From: Quercus robur
Taxonomy: Eukaryota > Streptophyta > Magnoliopsida > Fagales > Fagaceae
Direction: 5' to 3'
Assembly: GCF_932294415.1 (NCBI RefSeq)
Contig: NC_065543.1
Location: 46,153,777 to 46,217,776 of the forward strand
Length of the DNA stretch: 64,000 bases
Below are positions 11,418 through 22,430 of the stretch, piece by piece. Position 1 is the first letter of the stretch. Each line of letters opens with the position of its first letter. Made by a program: the position numbers and the translations under genes. Below the pieces are notes generated by a model. The model searched no databases, was not told the DNA's origin, and saw only the letters and a list, made by a program, of their open reading frames with translations.

Positions 11418-13184
11418 TAGGAATGGCAACGGGTCGGGTTTTTTCATACCCAGACCCGGCTTGTTTAGTAAACGGGTTTTTATGCGAGGCCCAAACTAGC
11501 CTTGCTGGGCCCCGCGGGACTTGCAGGCCCCGTTTAGCCCTACTAGATTTAGGCCCAATCCATGGCCCACCCAAAAAAGAAAAAAAAAAAAGAATTGAAT
11601 CCCAAATTCATTTTTGCCTAGATTCAAGCCCTATGACATGCAGATTCAAGCCTAGATAATGTGGCCCAAATGCCAAATCAGTCCAAATCATAGGCTATTA
11701 ATCATAAACCAATTAATCACCTGTTAATTATAAATCTATAAAACAATAAACCATAACTAATTTCATAAAATAATATAAATCATTTGTTAATTATAAATCA
11801 ATAAATCATAGCTAATATCATAAATCAATATAAATCACCTGTTAATTATAAATTTATAAATCAATAAATCATAGCTAAGATTATAAATCAATAAATCATC
11901 TAGCTAAGATAACCATTTAATCATAAGTCAATAAATCATAGCTAAAATCACCTACTAAACATAAAAATAAAATAAATCCAACAAGTCCAAGAAATAAGTA
12001 TCACAAGTCCAACAAGTCCAAGAAATTAAAAAGCTACAAAATAAATCCCACAAGTGACAAGTTTAGAATAATTACAAACCCACGAATTAATCCAAGAAGT
12101 CTAAGAAATTAAAAAGGCTACTAAATTAATACAAAAAGTCTAATCCTCCACAGCTGTGACATAACTCCCATCCTCCTCATTAGGCTCTCCATCATCAAGA
12201 ATTGATTGAAGTACAATCTCCAGGCATAATTAATGAACCTACAATAACAATGAATTAAAAAATGAAATAAACTTCATCAAATTATAACTAGCAAATATAA
12301 AAATACAATTTCCATTAAACAATTACACTTTCTTTGAAAAACATTTTCCCATAAAATTTATTTTTCCATTAAACTACACCCGATTATTCACTCATCAAAA
12401 ATGAAATGTCCCCCTCTCTTTTTTATAGCTAACATAACAAGGCTTTAACAGTTTAACATATATTGACAAACCAAACTAAATTTTATGAAATACTTAAGGA
12501 AATTTTTTTTTTAAGACACAGCCAACACAAGGCATAACAAAACACATCAGCAATAGGATTACATTCACAAACAAAGTTCCTAGCTTACTTAAGTGCTACC
12601 CACATCTATGCCATTCAACACAAATATAACCCAGTTGAAGCAACTCAAACAGACTAACCAAGAGAAGCAAAACTTCTTAATCAACTAACATATAAAGCAT
12701 AGATTTCCATAGCAAATCTATGATTCAGTTATATATGCATTCAAATATTTAAGTAAACTAAAGAAATTAGCCAATTGATGTAACTTAAACTTCAACACAA
12801 GTAAAAAGGTATAAACTTTTTGATAATACAAGCATAATAAATATAAAAACCACTTTAAAACTGAAACTTTTTACAATAGAATTTTTTCCCTAAAAACAAA
12901 CAAATCCATTAAAGACTTAGGTTTACCAAAGCTTGTCTCTTTGTGCAATCCTCCAATGAAGATCTTCTTGCGTTTCACAAAAAAACAAACGAATATCACA
13001 AAAAGTTGGAGAAACCCCACAAAAAACAAATCAAAACCCAGATAGGAAATCAGAAAAAGATCCAAAATTTTGGTGAGGCCATGTGCTTTTGTGAGGGTGA
13101 GGCGCTGTGAGGGTGAGTGAGGTCGTGTGCTTTTGTGAGGGAGTGAGGCGTGAGCTGAAATGAGGGAGGGTTAGGGTTTGTTTA

Positions 13185-13219
<35 letters not shown>

Positions 13220-13303
13220 GTTTTTAGAAATTTTCAGAGTAACCGAGTCGGGTCTAGGTCCAGGTTTGGGCCAGGTTTTATAAAAAACCCAAACCCGCTT
13301 CGG

Positions 13304-13361
<58 letters not shown>

Positions 13362-13460
13362 CATACTCGACTCTATTCCTTATCGGACCGGGTAAAATCC
13401 GGCCCATTAGGGTTGGGCCGGGCTGGATACCCGCGGGTCGGGTAGAAATTGCCATCCCTA
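11418..13460. mobile_element. hAT-like non-autonomous element, 2.04 kb
   Basis: It starts TAGGAATGGCAAC (11418) and ends GCCATCCCTA (13460); read inward the ends are TAGGAATGGCAA and TAGGGATGGCAA. The flanking 8-mers CATTCGTC (11410-11417) and CACTCATC (13461-13468) match at 6 of 8 positions, fitting an aged 8-bp hAT target duplication. Both ends carry CCCGACCC/GGGTCGGGT-rich subterminal sequence. The interior is AT-rich with repeated ATAAATCATAGCTAA words, a TA run (13190-13215) and a run of 52 A (13308-13359). No transposase is seen. Removing it restores the coiled-coil frame of the host ORF. Confidence 0.75.
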
Positions 13461-13786
13461 CACTCATCTTGACTATTTCCAAAAGAGAAGTGACAAGCTC
13501 TGCACTCTTCTCAAAGAAACTAGAGAAGCAGCTATCAGGGAGTTCAAGGCGTCTAGCAAGTTCACTAACCTTTTGGATAGAAACTATGCTGCTGGGTTTG
13601 AGGACTTTTGTATGGACACGATTGAATACTTCCTTGGAGTGGATTTTAGCCCTATCAAACTTCGCATCGCTGTTAAGAGTTCTCTTCTCCAGATGAGTTC
13701 TAAAGATATAAATGTTGAAGACGATGCCTCCACCTAGCCTGCCAAGGATGACCCAAAGTCTGGGGATACTACCCCCAGTGGTTTAT

Positions 13787-14722
13787 AAAAGAAGAATTTG
13801 TAATCATCTTTATTTACTTTCCTTGTTTTTCTTCTCTTTTTTTGAAGGGGTCTGTTGTTTTAGACCATTTAGATTTATGCAAGTGCATTAGTTTGTCCAA
13901 GTTTAAGGATGAGCATTTATACAATTGCATTTTTAGGTCTGACACATGTAAGGGTTTTTGGACGATGGTCATCTATCCTCTTATTTATGAACATATTTTT
14001 GTCCATGTTTGAACGTTTGATTTTATCGCCAATTTTTATATCCAAGTATTTTCCCGTCCATGGTTTGAACTATCTTGGAATAGCTAAGTATTTTCCTCGT
14101 CCTTATCTTAGACTTTTTTGGAATTTTTAGTTGATTTTCCTTTTGTCCATAGTTTGGATTACTCAGTAGTGTTTTACATGCATGCCTTTCTTTGTCCATT
14201 TTTTTTGGACGAGTGTACTGGGAGGTGTATGTTCCTTCCCTTTGTACTCGTATTGTTACCTTAAGGTTTTATGATTAGCCCTTTCCTTGTTTAAGGATGG
14301 CTTACGATGATGCATCTCTGCGTCCAGAGCTTTATTCGTCTTTAATTTCATATGGAAATTAATTTCGCAAAATCATCAACACTTAAATTACAGAATTCAA
14401 GCTTCTTTATATACAATGAAATTGTACATAACATCGTTCATAAACACAAGAGAACGTAGTACATAGCCTCGTCCAAAGACATTATTCATGCTAGTACTTA
14501 GTCCTTTTTAGGGAATTTAAATTACTTTATATACAAATGGACTTTGTTCATAACATCGTCCATAGCACACGGTAGTAGCTAGTGCTTTTTAGGGAATTCA
14601 AATGCTAGAAAACATAAAATACTACTGAAAAACATGAGTACTAAAAGACAACATAAATAAACTATTAGTGGTTACTAGTAATCTCTAATCTCATCCATGC
14701 TGACCTTCCTGATGTGTCTTCT
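13787..14722. other. Non-coding part of the Tat-like element between antisense ORF and pol
   Basis: Lies between the stop of the plus-strand ORF (13786) and the stop end of the minus-strand integrase (14723). It contains repeated TTTGTCCATG/TCGTCCA words on both strands and no recognisable coding. Convergent transcripts would overlap here. Confidence 0.45.
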
Positions 14723-15852
14723 TCATTGGTAATACTTTCTTAAGTGCTCCACATTCCACAAGTGCTCCAACTTTCGTCCATCCAAGGCTTCCAAGTAGTA
14801 CAAACCTCGCCTTTTGAAATTGATAACTCTGTATGGTCCTTTCCAGTTAGGTCCCAACTTTCCATGAGCAGGGTCCTTAGTAGCCAGGGACACCCTTTTT
14901 AGGACGAGATCTCCAACGGTAAACTGCCTTGGTTTCACCAATGTGTCATGGTGCTTAGTCATCAGGTTCTTGTAACGCACCACCCTTTGCTCTACATCCA
15001 TCCTTACCTCGTTAATAAGTTCAAGGTTTAGACGAAATTGTTTCTCATGCTCCTCATTGTTATAGTGGGCCACCTTGTAACTAGTTAGACCAACCCTTGC
15101 GGGTATCACTGCATCACTTCTATATGCGAACTTAAAAGGAGTTTTTCCTGTTCGAGTCCTTACTATCATCCTATGTGCCCAAAGGACACTAGGTAATTCA
15201 TCTAGCCATATCCCTTTTGCCCCCTTAAGTCGAGTCTTGATGATCTTCAGTAAGGATTAGTTTGCAACTTTAACTTGTCCGTTAGTCTATGGGTGGGAGG
15301 GTGAGGAGTAGTGATTCCTGATCCCTAATTGCTCACAAAACTCCCTGAAGGGTGTAGTGTCAAACTGGTGTCCGTTGTTTGAGATGAGCACCATAGGGAT
15401 TCTGAAGCGATAAATAATGTTTTTCTAGAAAAAGCTTCTAACGTTCCGCTCGGTTATTTTTGCCAATGGCTCTACTTCTACCAATTTGGTAAAATATTCA
15501 ATCCCTACCACCAAGAACTTCATTTGTCTTTTCCCAATTGGAAAAGGACCGATGATGCCCAACCCCCATAGAGCAAAGGGCCAAGGGGTCACCATTGGGG
15601 TGAGGTACTCTAATGGTCATCTGGGTATGTTACTGTAGCATTGACACTTGTCACACACTTTGACATAAGCCTTGACATTTGCTTGCATGGATGGCTAGTA
15701 GTATCTTGCACGGACTATCTTGTGGATGAGGGATCTAGCCCCTAAATGATTTTCACAGGCTCCTTTGTGGACATCCCTCAAGATGTAATGGGACTCATCT
15801 GGAGTCAAACACCTCAAATAGGGCTAAGAGAAACCCCTTTTATACAACACCT
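14723..15852 (-). pseudogene. Ty3/gypsy integrase (Tat-like), decayed
   Basis: Minus strand, read from 15852 down. It begins with the zinc-binding part (VHKGACENHLG, later VCDKCQ), followed by the integrase core (GIIGPFPIGKRQMKFLVVG; SNNGHQFDT; TNGQVKVAN) and the C-terminal region (14723-15169) with YKNLMTKHHD, FTVGDLVLKR and LGPNWKGPYRV. All three positions of the D,D,E triad are changed: Asp to Gly in GLxIIGPFP, Asp to Asn in SxNGHQF and Glu to Lys in GQVxVAN. Several Trp/Gln codons are stops. Domain order and wording are those of gypsy pol; the adjacent antisense ORF points to the Tat clade. The upstream pol half continues at 21189 after a nested insertion. Confidence 0.85.
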
Positions 15853-16533
15853 TGTGTAACACCCCGACCCAATTTTTATAATTAAACTATGTGTTTAAGT
15901 GGTTAAGTATTATTAATATTTTAAACCACTTACTTACAAAAATTAATATAAGAGTATTTAATAAGCAATAATGCCATTGAATGAGAATTGTAAAGATTAT
16001 AAATAATTGAATGGCCATTTGTATTATATATATATACACACACACTAATTATCTACAAAACTATATTAAGTGGTTAAGTTTTGAGATATATATATATATA
16101 TAGTTGTGGTGTTTTAACTATGTATGATGCATGAGATATTATAGTGGAAATTCCACCCACGTGCAATCAATTGAAATTCAACACATGTAAAGCCTAGAAC
16201 CATGCATGATGACAAACCCCATAGACCAAGACTTGGCCATGCAATCACCAAGCTCCACCTCGCTTCTTCCTTGACTTTTGTCAGGACAAACATCCAAGAA
16301 GCCTCTCCATTTCCACCGGTCCATGCAAAATCAGAATTCTCACCTCTAACTTTGCACTCTTTTCTCTTAAGGAAAGTGCTAGGAACTCTCTTAAGTCCCT
16401 TTTGTCAAATCCATGGGTCCACACTTTGAAAGAAAGACAAGACTCCATCCTAATTCTTCTTTTATGCTCTCTCAAAGTAATTAGAACATATATCCTCTTT
16501 TAATGTGACGGATATAACTTTATAAAGGTAAGG

Positions 16534-16565
<32 letters not shown>

Positions 16566-19500
16566 GTATATGCAAAGTGATATTATTTTTGTAGAAAAGT
16601 GTGAGTGTGAATGCAAGAAATTATTTTGTAGGAAAGTTTGAGTGTGAATGCAAGAAAGTTGAAAAGTGGGTGTGATTTTTCTTTCCCTAGCCATACACAT
16701 ATCCACCCCAAATTTTCCACATCTCTTATCTCTTTTGCTGCCCCAAAAGTCTTCTCCTTGCCTTATTTTCTTGGCTGCATCAGATCAAAATTCCAGCCCC
16801 TCTTTCCCTACTCTTTTCCTTGTTCTTTGTTTCTTTCTTCTCCCCTTCTTACGTGGCAGCCCTCCCTCTCTCACCAAAGCAAAATATCTCTCACTAAAGA
16901 AGAAATTAAAGGGTTAACACTAAAGTTTCAGCTTCAAATTGTTGGGGGTAAGTAATCAAAACTTCATTTATTTATTTTTACTTCTTTATCCTCTATCCTG
17001 ATTTTAGAGGCTAAACTATGATTCTGTGTTAGTGATTGAAATTTTGATGATATTTTGATCAATTGAATACTTATTAAAATATTTTAATATGTATACTATA
17101 GGTATAAAAATACCCAAATGAAATTAAGGCCTATTGCTATTTTTATGATGATTTTGTAAGAATATGTACTGAAGCTGTCTCTGTGACAGATTTGATGTTT
17201 ACAACAAGAAAAATATATATTAAATCATATTCTGTGAATTAGGATTCTAGGAGTAGTTTTTATGAATTCTAAGACACACATGGTTGTTATGGAAGTGGTC
17301 TCACAGAATTTGGATTAACATAAAAATAATGGTTTAATTTTTAAGTTGCAAGAAATTCTGTCAGGACAAATTTGAGTATGCTGTCTTGCGTGATTTTTAG
17401 TAAATCATGGGCTTATGCTTTGACTCCGAAATTTTTATGGTATATACTGGAAATACAGGGGAGTAGTTATGTAAAATTTCATGACAATTGGAGGTGTGTG
17501 GACATCCCGTTTGTATTTTACAAATGGAGCATATGCTGCTGAAATGAGCAGTGAACGACATATGCTAGATCTGATTTTGTGGATTTAATTCTAAAACTAG
17601 GGTAAATATTTTGAGCTATAATTTAATATGCTCATTATTTGGTATGTTAGAATCATATATAAATTTTATGAATTGGTTTCTCTATGATTATTACATCATG
17701 TTGTCTGATGAATGTATTTTGTATTTGTGGGAACCTCTTTGAGGTGGGATTAGGACTTCCTTGATTCTTAGAGATAGGCTTTGAGATGAATGTGAAGTTT
17801 ATGATAAGGAATTATAGATAGTAATAAGCTTTGATATTTGGTTTAGGTGTTACCAGTATCCAAGTCAAAGCTCCTTCGACTTTAGGCTCTCGGTTCCTCT
17901 GCTTTCAGGTAATGGATAAGTTATATGGGCATTTGGTAAGTCATGAGGTTATTTTAAAGTATATTATGCATTAAAATGTTTTTTATTAGAGATATGGCAT
18001 GTAATAATTATTCTAACAAAGATGTGTTCATGCATTTTCGAAACTCTACGTATATGATTTAAGCCTTTTGGTGCTATTACTAATTTCCACGAACATGATG
18101 TTTAAAGAAAAGAATGAAAATGCTATTATTATGAAATGTTATGCAAAATAAGAAATTTCAGTATGATGTAAAGTATGAAATGTTTTCGGGTTATGTCCTA
18201 TGGTGATTTGAACTCTGCTAGTAGGGGTTAATTACTAGCTTTTCATGGAAAATGTTATATAATTGGCCATTAAGTGGGACTGGCTCTGTTGTACCCGCCC
18301 CTTGTTGGTTACGCCAATTTGTGGGGGAAGCCAACCTACCCCCATGGTTGGAAGATATGTATTATGATGTAATCCTGGGAATACCTGGCATTGTGGGGAA
18401 TGTTGGATGCCTAGCACCGTGGTGCTAGAAGCCTCCCAAATAAGTACAGACTTATCAGATATAGACTAACCAATAAGTTATTTATGAACAGCTATATTAT
18501 GTTATTAATCATGAAAGAACGATTTTGTTAAATGCATTGTGAAAAATTAAAAGCTCTCATGAAAATAAGAAGTTTCTGATGAAAAGAAAGCTGTTCATTA
18601 AAGATAAAAGTTTCTGAAGTTCTATTGTGCTATAAAGATAAAACACTGAGGAAAGTGCAAGTTATGTTTGAAAGTTATCAGATACCTGTTCTTTATGAAA
18701 TGTTAAGTTTTATGACTATGAAAGTTATAATATTTTTCGGGAAAATGTTTATAAAGAAAAATTTTCTTATCGGGTCAAGATGTTTCTAGTTTAATACAAA
18801 GTTGCCGATTATCTGATTTAAGTTAAAATAATTATTTTGCAATGAGAATATACATATGGTGACTTTGTAGGAAATGAAAGAAGTTTAATCTGAAAGGTTT
18901 TGGTAATATTAACCTGATAAGAAAAAAGGAGAACAATTTTTTTCTATGAAGAGCGTATAAGCTATTATTATGAATAGTATAAAATACTATGCATGAAAAG
19001 ATGTTCTCCTATTCGAATATTCATAGAATGAAATGATCTGATTTACATGCATCCTTATTGAATTCTCATATATCTTACCTTTACTAAGCTGTGTAGCTCA
19101 CCCCCTCCACTCTTTCAGTTAGCAGGTTTTATTTTGGAGCAGAGAGAACCTTAGTCGAGTTTGGAAGGAGCTGGTTTTAGTTTTATATGTATAGATCCTA
19201 AATTAGCAATATGATGTTTAGATTTGTAGCATTGTGTATTTTAGGATCTAATGAAAGTGTATACCTTAAAGGTGAAAAATACCTTTTAGTCCCTACATTT
19301 TCAGGCGATTCTCATTTTAGTCCCTACATTTTATTTTTACCGCTTTTAGTCCCTATCTTGAAAAACGCTTCCCATTTTGGTCCCTGCCATTACATCAGAA
19401 ATGGAAAAAGCTGACGTGGCAAATGGCAGAAATAAATAATGCTAAATTAATATCTACGTGGCATAAATTAATAATAAAAAATGTTTTTTGGCATTAAAAA

Positions 19501-19878
19501 ATGCCACGTCAGCATTTAAATTAAAAAAAATTAATTTATTAATTTTAACTAAATAAAAAAAATTAAAAAAAGAATTAAAAACTAAAAATCATATGAATTG
19601 AGATTTAAGTGTGTCTTGAACAAGAATAACAAGAACACAAACTCAGATTCAAGAACACAAACCCAGAAATTTAAAAAAAAAAAAAAAAATCCCCACCTCA
19701 CTTCGCTCTCCAATTCTATATGTAACCTCAATTTCTCTCCTTTCCTTTCCCTTTTTCTCTCTTCCATTATTTTCAATCCACTCCAATTTCTAATCCTTCG
19801 ATTTCATTTTTTTTTTCGCAAATTCAAAATCCCCAATTTTTTTTTCCCTAGGGTTTTCGATTTTTTCTTAATTGGAAA

Positions 19879-20257
19879 ATGGAAGGGAACAAAGACGACG
19901 CTTTGAAATGCTTGAGAATCAGTAAACAAGCTATGGAAGCTGGAGATCGAAGCCGAGCCTTGAAATTCATCTCCAAAGCTCGTCGTCTCGATCCCACTAT
20001 TCTGGTCGATGATCTCTTATTAGAGATTGAGAAAGAATCCAAGGCTCTTCCGGGCCCACCAATAACGGCACATCGGAGCCATCGAAACCGTCCGATCAGC
20101 CATTAGTCCGCCATCGAGGTCCGTCTTCATTGTCGGCCTCATTGGAGTCCGCGTTGGCCTCGTACATGAAAGAGCAAATCGCGATCGTGAGGCAGATTAA
20201 GGAGAAGAAAGACTACTACGAGATTTTGGGGGTGGAGAAGAGTTGCACGGTCGAGGA
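19879..20257 (+). pseudogene. Captured DnaJ (J-domain, DNAJB14/DnaJ49-like) gene fragment
   Basis: ATG at 19879 starts MEGNKDDALKCLRISKQA, then AGDRSRALKFISKARRLDP, the conserved N-terminus of plant membrane-anchored DnaJ49-like co-chaperones. After a frameshift near 20050 the other frame reads NNGTSEPSKPSDQP and then EKKDYYEILGVEKSCTVED, the start of the J-domain. The fragment ends before the HPD motif, so no working J-domain could be made. The preceding Pyr-rich 190 bp resembles a 5' UTR. The linker has MKEQIAIVRQI where homologues have a similar run. Family knowledge is from memory; the fragment itself is clear. Confidence 0.88.
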
Positions 20258-20510
20258 TCGCCTGAGATCTACAGATTCGATGATCCAAACCCTAGCTACT
20301 CCTAATCTCAATTCAGCTCCGATGGTCAGGTGCTTCCGCCACCGACCGAAATGGAGCCAGAGGAAGGTTTTGCTCTTCGTGAATGGAGGCGGTGAGCATT
20401 TCAGTCCTTTTGATTTTTGATTTATTTATTTATTTTTGTGAAATTTGAATTCTCTGATTTGTTGATTTTTCCAAATCTAATTTGTATTTTGTTGCAATCT
20501 GCTTAGATCT
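20258..20510 (+). pseudogene. Captured clathrin light chain exon fragment with intron start
   Basis: In a frame different from the DnaJ piece, 20258-20391 reads SPEIYRFDDPNPSYS, a stop, then SQFSSDGQVLPPPTEME and EEGFALREWRR. This matches the conserved N-terminal part of plant clathrin light chains, which bind clathrin heavy chain on vesicle coats. At 20392 a GTGAGC splice donor follows RR, where plant clathrin light chain genes have an intron. The T-rich sequence to about 20510 looks like the beginning of that intron. One in-frame TAA and the absence of the heavy-chain-binding region show that it is non-functional. Confidence 0.85.
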
Positions 20511-21188
20511 ATAAATTTAAAAAAAAAAAAAAATTATGGGTTTGTGTTCTTGGATCTGAGATTGTGTTCTTGGTGTTATTGTTTAAGACACACTTAGATC
20601 TCAATTTATATGATTTTTAGTTTTTAATTTTTTTTATTTAGTTAAAATTAATAAATGAATTTTTTTAATTTAAATACTGACGTGGCATTTTTTAATGCCA
20701 AAAAACATTTTTTATTATTAATTTATGCCACATGGATATTAATTTATCATTATTTATTCTTGCTGTTTGCCACGTCAGCTTTTTCCGTTCCTGATGTAAC
20801 GGTAGGGACCAAAACGGGAAGCATTTTTCAAGATAGGGACTATAAGCGGTAAAAATAAAATGTGGGGACTAAAATGGGAATCGCCTGAAAATATAAGGAC
20901 TAAAATGTGCTTTTCGCCTACCTTAAAGTATTAAGAGATGTATTATGTGAAATTCTGAATTTGAACAATTGGTGGATTATGTCAATCTTTGAGTACCATG
21001 TAGATGCTCTGAATATCTAGTGAAAAGTTATATCATTTAAGTAAGGAAACAAGGATGAAAAGTAAGAGGGAAGCTTTTGGTAAAAGTTTTGTAAAAGTTA
21101 AGTTGGTTCTTGTTAATATCAGGTTTAGGCTTGATATTAGCATGCCAGTTATGGTCACAAATCCGAGTATCGGGTTTGGGGCGTGACA

Positions 21189-21730
21189 CCTTGTCCATAA
21201 GGACAAACTTCGCTGCAATCCCCTTTAGCTTTGTTGCTTCTTCTTTATCCTCTGGGGGGAGCTCATCTTTGAGATAAGACACGATTAGAGTGGTCCAGTT
21301 GGATATTCCATCTATCTGATTCACTTCTGGAATGTCAATACTTGGGATGTACTGGACTTTAATTTGATCTCCTACTATCTCGTCTACATATGTTGTCTTG
21401 GCTAAAGTATTGGCTTCTACATTTTGCTCCCTTGTTATCTATTGAAATTGGGTCGTTGTGAATCCTTTAATACATTGTCTAACTTTGTTCAAGTACTTCT
21501 TCATTTATTCCTCCTTAGCTTCACACGTTCCATTCACTTGGTCTATCACTAATTGTGAGTCTCATTGGACGAGGACTGAATCTGCTCCAAGTGATTTAGC
21601 TAACTCCAAGCCCTGAAGTAGGGCTTCATATTCTATTTCATTATTGGTTTCTTGGAATTGTAGACAAACAACATACTATAGATGATCCCCTTCTAGTCTC
21701 TATAAAACTATCCTAATTCCTCCTGAATGC
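21189..21730 (-). pseudogene. Ty3/gypsy RNase H region, upstream half of the interrupted pol
   Basis: Read on the minus strand from about 21730: QFQETNNEIEYEALLQGLELA, then DSQLVIDQVNGTCEAKEE and REQNVEANTLAK, the RNase H signature of gypsy elements, with some Trp/Gln codons turned to stops. The linker toward integrase includes IPEVNQIDGISNWTTLI and LPPEDKEEATKLKGIAAKF. It continues in frame to the integrase piece at 15852 once the solo LTR is removed. Sequence identity to pol is lost above about 21730, so reverse transcriptase, protease and gag are missing here. Confidence 0.8.
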
Positions 21731-21940
21731 TGTGTGGATGAACAGTGGCTTTGAGTTTAGAAACATTCCAAAGCTTTTTTATTCAAAGCCTCATAAAAGT
21801 CTCACACTCCCTCTTTTTCTCTCTGGAAGTGGCAGAGACACAAGCTTGAAGAAGTGAGTTTTAATGGCAGCACTTGAGCTTTGTCCATGAATTGAATTTT
21901 TTTTTCTTCTTCTTCGATCTGATCTTATCTTTCTTCTTCT

Positions 21941-21974
<34 letters not shown>

Positions 21975-22430
21975 CCTTCGATCTCTGTGAACTATGAAGT
22001 GTGAACACTGTGAAGCAAACCCAAAACACATACCGGCCGAATCTTTAGTTTCGGCCGGTATTTGCCGAAACACACCGGAATGACCGAAATGCCCCGGAAC
22101 TGGCCGGATTTTGACCCGAGGTGGATCAAAGGGTATTCCGGTTCCAGATTATATACCGGTACGAGAAATTCCGTCCGTTCCAGCCGGAACGGAACGGAAT
22201 TCATAACAGTGCTCTGAACTGAGACTGAGGAGTCAGGAGTGAACTGCAGTGCGACTGCTTTTTTTTTTAGTTTTGAGGTATCACCGTGCAGATGCTTGGC
22301 TTTCTATTCATTTTATGCTTGGGCCTGCTTTGTAACTTTTGTTTATATTGAGTTATGTTATGGCTGCCTGGAGGTTTCATACTTTCATGTTTGAGCCTTC
22401 AATTTTATTTATTTATTTATTTTATTATTA
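21731..22430. other. Spacer with GC-rich CCGGAA-rich block
   Basis: A poly-T stretch lies at 21940-21975. At 22030-22200 there is a dense run of CCGG/GGAACGGAAT words, including ACCGGCCGAA...TTCGGCCGGT (about 22032-22059, an inverted repeat), then GGAACGGAACGGAATTC. This looks like one end of an unidentified DNA element. No partner end or target duplication was found. Confidence 0.35.

Larger units (their letters stand above)
9407..13786 (+). pseudogene. Antisense ORF of Tat-like Ty3/gypsy element (gypsy-type 'transposase'/coiled-coil protein), broken
   Basis: A plus-strand, intron-containing coding remnant lies downstream of a minus-strand gypsy integrase. It starts MSKIIVSSFGDSDE (9407), with a Ser-rich stretch after it. 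A block with FYQFFARGS...RRWKIEFFFVS (about 9800-9910 and again 10180-10295) resembles the putative gypsy-type transposase domain (Pfam PF04195, from memory). Next come MATMKENKGKG (10690 on), an exon ending VHDLFK at 11139, a 76-bp GT-AG intron (11140-11215) and a Lys/Glu-rich coiled coil (11216-11417). A hAT-like element then interrupts the frame, which resumes at about 13469 and ends with SGDTTPSGL and a stop at 13786. Several internal stops and a 385-bp duplication make it dead. Antisense extra ORFs between integrase and 3' LTR are described for Tat-lineage elements. Confidence 0.6.
19271..20918. mobile_element. Pack-MULE (Mutator-like), 1648 bp, with two captured gene fragments
   Basis: It has a perfect 9-bp target duplication, TACCTTAAA (19262-19270 and 20919-20927), as Mutator-like elements make. 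Terminal inverted repeats of about 390 bp (about 19271-19668 and 20532-20918) start GGTGAAAAATACC and GGCGAAAAGCACA (read inward) and share TTTTAGTCCC, GGCGATTC, TGACGTGGCA and AGAACACAAACCC blocks. Between them is about 0.85 kb of unique sequence with a DnaJ-like fragment joined to a clathrin-light-chain-like fragment. No transposase is present. This is the structure of a Pack-MULE. It sits inside the solo LTR and so is younger than it. Confidence 0.92.
15855..21188. mobile_element. Solo LTR-like insertion (3.7 kb without its nested MULE) in gypsy pol
   Basis: It runs from TGTAACACCCCGACCC (15855) to GGGTTTGGGGCGTGACA (21188) and is flanked by the 5-bp duplication CCTTG (15850-15854, 21189-21193). 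TG...CA ends, inverted-repeat-like termini and a 5-bp duplication fit an LTR. No PBS, polypurine tract or coding is seen, so it is a solo LTR of a long-LTR element. Excising it rejoins the gypsy reading frame (LMDKV on one side, LYKRGFS on the other). A Pack-MULE (19271-20918) sits inside it. Short open frames within (16202-16955) are not recognisable. Family and orientation are not established. Confidence 0.75.

Noticed and set aside
11251..11574. Minus-strand 107-codon frame over the coiled-coil exon
   Set aside because: Mirror of the coiled-coil coding and of the hAT-like element end; no independent support.
16638..16955. 105-codon plus-strand frame inside the solo LTR
   Set aside because: Lies in LTR sequence, overlaps another frame, Ser/Pro/Phe-rich without a domain.
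19582..19776. Minus-strand 64-codon frame at the Pack-MULE left arm
   Set aside because: Falls across the inverted repeat and a poly-A run; low complexity.
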